From Spirochaetaceae bacterium (lineage in GTDB: Bacteria; Spirochaetota; Spirochaetia; SZUA-6; Fen-1364): a DNA stretch of 7,861 nt. The stretch spans positions 2,425-10,285 of the forward strand of contig PMDT01000102.1 in NCBI GenBank assembly GCA_003154555.1, given 5' to 3'. Positions 6,476 through 7,861 of this stretch are shown here, in pieces (position 1 is the first letter of the stretch; the number at the start of each line of letters is the position of its first letter). Made by a program: the position numbers and the translations under genes. The notes under the pieces were generated by a model. That model was given only the letters and a program-made list of their open reading frames with translations, did not search any database and was not told the origin of the DNA.

Positions 6476-7216
6476 CTATCCGGGAACGGGACTCGTCTTT
6501 CGAACCTGCATGTCGGAGAACAGCCTTCTCATTTCCGTGCGGACCACGCCGTAGCACTCGCAGGTGTGCTTTTCAAGGCCGCCGCGGTCCAGGACCGCGA
6601 TATGCCCGCGACGGTAACTGATGAAGCCGAAACGCTGCAGATTCCCGGCAGCCTCCGTGATGCCTTCCCGCCGCACACCGAGCATGTTCGCAACCAGGTC
6701 CTGGGTCATGACGAGGTGGTTCGTCGGCAGCCGGTCCAGTGTGAGAAGCAGCCAGCGGCATAGCTGCTGCTCCACCGTGTGGTGCCGATTGCAAACCGCC
6801 GTTTGCGCCATGTGCGTCATGAGCGCCTGCATGTAGCGAAGCAGCAGCCTCTGCATGGCGCCGGCACGGTTGAACTCCTGGAGGAGCCTGGCGCGCTCCA
6901 GCCTGTACGCGGCCCCCGCGGTCTGCACCACCGCGGAGCTCGGCGTGGTGTTGCCCCCCATGTACAGGGAAACGCCTACCATGCCCTCGTTGCCAACGCC
7001 CGCCATTTCGGCCGTCGCGCCAGACTCGGTGACGTAGTGCAATGAGACGATCGACGTGGTGGGAAAATATGCGTACTCCAATTGCTCGTCAGGAACATAG
7101 AGCATCGTGCCGAGCGGCATCGGGACCAGCTCGAGGTACGCCGAGAACTCCGCGAATTCCTTCCGGGGTACGGCGGCAAGAAGATGGTTCTGCCCGGGAC
7201 TATCTGCCGGGCTCAT
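6476..7216 (-). CDS. Crp/Fnr-family transcriptional regulator
   Basis: A 246-residue cytoplasmic DNA-binding regulator. From the ATG at 7216, residues 10-16 (NHLLAAV) begin a cyclic-nucleotide-binding-like beta-roll (about 25-115), with PLGTMLYVPDE, AYFPTTSIVSL and GNEGMVGVSLYMGG. The cassette lacks the Arg-Ser pair that binds cAMP in Crp, and no Fnr-type N-terminal Cys cluster is seen, so the ligand is unknown. A long helix (about 115-160, with NRHHTVEQQLCRWLLLTLDR) leads to a winged helix-turn-helix (about 168-212) with MTQDLVANMLGVRREGITEA. The HTCECYGVV motif near 217-225 is typical of this subfamily. The ATG at 7243 would add nine residues. The start at 7216 is preferred because AGGCAGG lies five bases upstream and the N-terminus then has the usual length. 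Either way the start overlaps the end of the REC-PAS gene (17 or 44 bases), implying coupled translation. The last residues (about 236-246) extend beyond the usual family end and run into the remnant region. Confidence 0.9.
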   Translation of the reverse strand: MSPADSPGQNHLLAAVPRKEFAEFSAYLELVPMPLGTMLYVPDEQLEYAYFPTTSIVSLHYVTESGATAEMAGVGNEGMVGVSLYMGGNTTPSSAVVQTAGAAYRLERARLLQEFNRAGAMQRLLLRYMQALMTHMAQTAVCNRHHTVEQQLCRWLLLTLDRLPTNHLVMTQDLVANMLGVRREGITEAAGNLQRFGFISYRRGHIAVLDRGGLEKHTCECYGVVRTEMRRLFSDMQVRKTSPVPG

Positions 7217-7861
7217 GCGCGCCTGCCTGCATGGCGTGTTCATTCTTTTCGGTCATTTCAACGCCGATTCCGCGATAGCCGATAAAACGGCTGGACCGGT
7301 CGAACATGGGCTCTCCACTCACCCGGAACCTTCGCTTTAAGCCATCGGGGCTGACGCGGGTGAACACGAAGTCCAGGAAAGGCTCCCGGGCGGCAATGCT
7401 CGCCTGGAGCGCGGACCTTTCGTCCTCGTTCCAGCCGTCGTCATCGATGCCCCCCTTCTCTCCGGACAAGGAGTCGACGCGGATTCCGAGCATCTCGAGC
7501 ACCGGGCCCGAAACCTTGGTGAAGTTCATGTTCTCGTCCTGCTCCCAGTACCAGTCGGAGGCGAGCTCGGTCAGACTGCGATAGCGGGCTTCGCTTTCGC
7601 GCAGCTCCGCCGTGCGTTCCAGGACTGTCGCCTCGAGCTCTTTGCTGTAGCTTTCAAGCCGTTTGTACAGGAGACGCACCTCCAGCATGTTGGCGATGCG
7701 CGTCTTCACCTCGACGAGGTCGAAAGGCTTGCTGATGAAGTCTTTCGCACCGGCCTGAAGGGCCTTCAGCTTGTGGCCGGGCTGAGCGGTGATGACCAGG
7801 ACCGGCAGGTAGCCGTCCCCGTCGTTGGTCTTAAGCCCTTCCATCACCTGGAAGCCGTCCA
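7200..7861 (-). CDS. Receiver-PAS signalling protein (5' partial)
   Basis: A cytoplasmic signalling protein whose N-terminus lies beyond the right edge. The frame is open to the window end, where it reads DGFQV, the stretch that normally follows the phosphoacceptor Asp of a receiver domain by several residues; that Asp is therefore not visible. Counting from the Val codon at 7847, the receiver continues with VLVITAQ (Thr20 as switch residue) and AKDFISKPFD (Lys40). A charged coiled-coil linker follows at about 55-88, with RLESYSKELEATVLERTAEL. A PAS domain with its C-terminal PAC motif spans about 86-200, from RYRSLTELASDWYWEQDENM to FIGYRGIGVEMTEK. The protein ends about 15 residues later. 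No histidine kinase, GGDEF, EAL or DNA-binding domain is present, although proteins with this REC-coil-PAS start commonly continue into a kinase or GGDEF output. Its end overlaps the start of the Crp-like gene, so the two are probably co-expressed and may act together. Confidence 0.88.
   Translation of the reverse strand, partial: DGFQVMEGLKTNDGDGYLPVLVITAQPGHKLKALQAGAKDFISKPFDLVEVKTRIANMLEVRLLYKRLESYSKELEATVLERTAELRESEARYRSLTELASDWYWEQDENMNFTKVSGPVLEMLGIRVDSLSGEKGGIDDDGWNEDERSALQASIAAREPFLDFVFTRVSPDGLKRRFRVSGEPMFDRSSRFIGYRGIGVEMTEKNEHAMQAGAHEPGR
7222..7228 (-). promoter_or_regulatory. Probable ribosome-binding site of the Crp-like gene
   Basis: The minus strand reads AGGCAGG, five bases before the ATG at 7216. 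It lies inside the end of the REC-PAS coding sequence. The alternative ATG at 7243 is preceded only by GAAAAGA. This site is the main sequence reason for choosing the shorter Crp-like protein. Confidence 0.4.

Noticed and set aside
6411..6554. A complete 47-codon small gene at 6411
   Set aside because: Only the first 13 or so residues look protein-like. The rest overlaps the end of the Crp-like gene and has no family pattern, so a remnant is the better reading.
1..7861. tRNA, rRNA, CRISPR array, insertion sequence or attachment site
   Set aside because: No cloverleaf, conserved ribosomal segment, regularly spaced repeat, transposase or flanking terminal repeat was seen on either strand by eye.

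Overview
The window is GC-rich bacterial DNA carrying six protein-coding genes and one probable gene remnant. No rRNA, tRNA, CRISPR array or transposase is visible. The host phylum cannot be fixed from sequence alone. The left part (a YesN-type regulator, a sugar-binding lipoprotein and two glycosidases) resembles carbohydrate loci of Firmicutes such as Paenibacillus, or of Spirochaetes. The right part (a Crp/Fnr-type regulator and a REC-PAS protein) resembles genes common in Proteobacteria and Acidobacteria.

Layout from left to right. Bases 1-611 (+) hold the 3' part of an AraC-type response regulator; its start lies outside the window. Converging on it, with overlapping 3' ends, is a leftward gene set spanning 589-6228 (-). 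In transcription order this set is a family 3 glycoside hydrolase, a GH127/GH146-type beta-L-arabinofuranosidase and a lipoprotein sugar-binding protein. The spacers are 27 and 39 bases, so one operon is likely. Upstream lies a leader of about 160 bases (6250-6410), more AT-rich than its surroundings. Next comes a short rightward stretch (6411 to about 6475) that reads like the first residues of an NAD(P)-binding Rossmann protein and then dies out. It abuts the 3' end of a complete Crp/Fnr-type regulator (6476-7216, -). That regulator overlaps the end of a REC-PAS protein (7200-7861, -), which runs off the right edge of the window.

How the parts may work together. Neither glycosidase has a signal peptide, so both should act in the cytoplasm, trimming arabinose- and xylose- or glucose-containing oligosaccharides from the non-reducing end. 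The lipoprotein would capture such a sugar outside the membrane, but no ABC permease is encoded here. It ends the operon and faces a YesN-type regulator, so a sensing role with a histidine kinase just left of the window is a reasonable alternative to transport. The Crp-like and REC-PAS genes form a separate, overlapping signalling pair. The gene remnant between the two blocks suggests that a deletion or insertion joined them.
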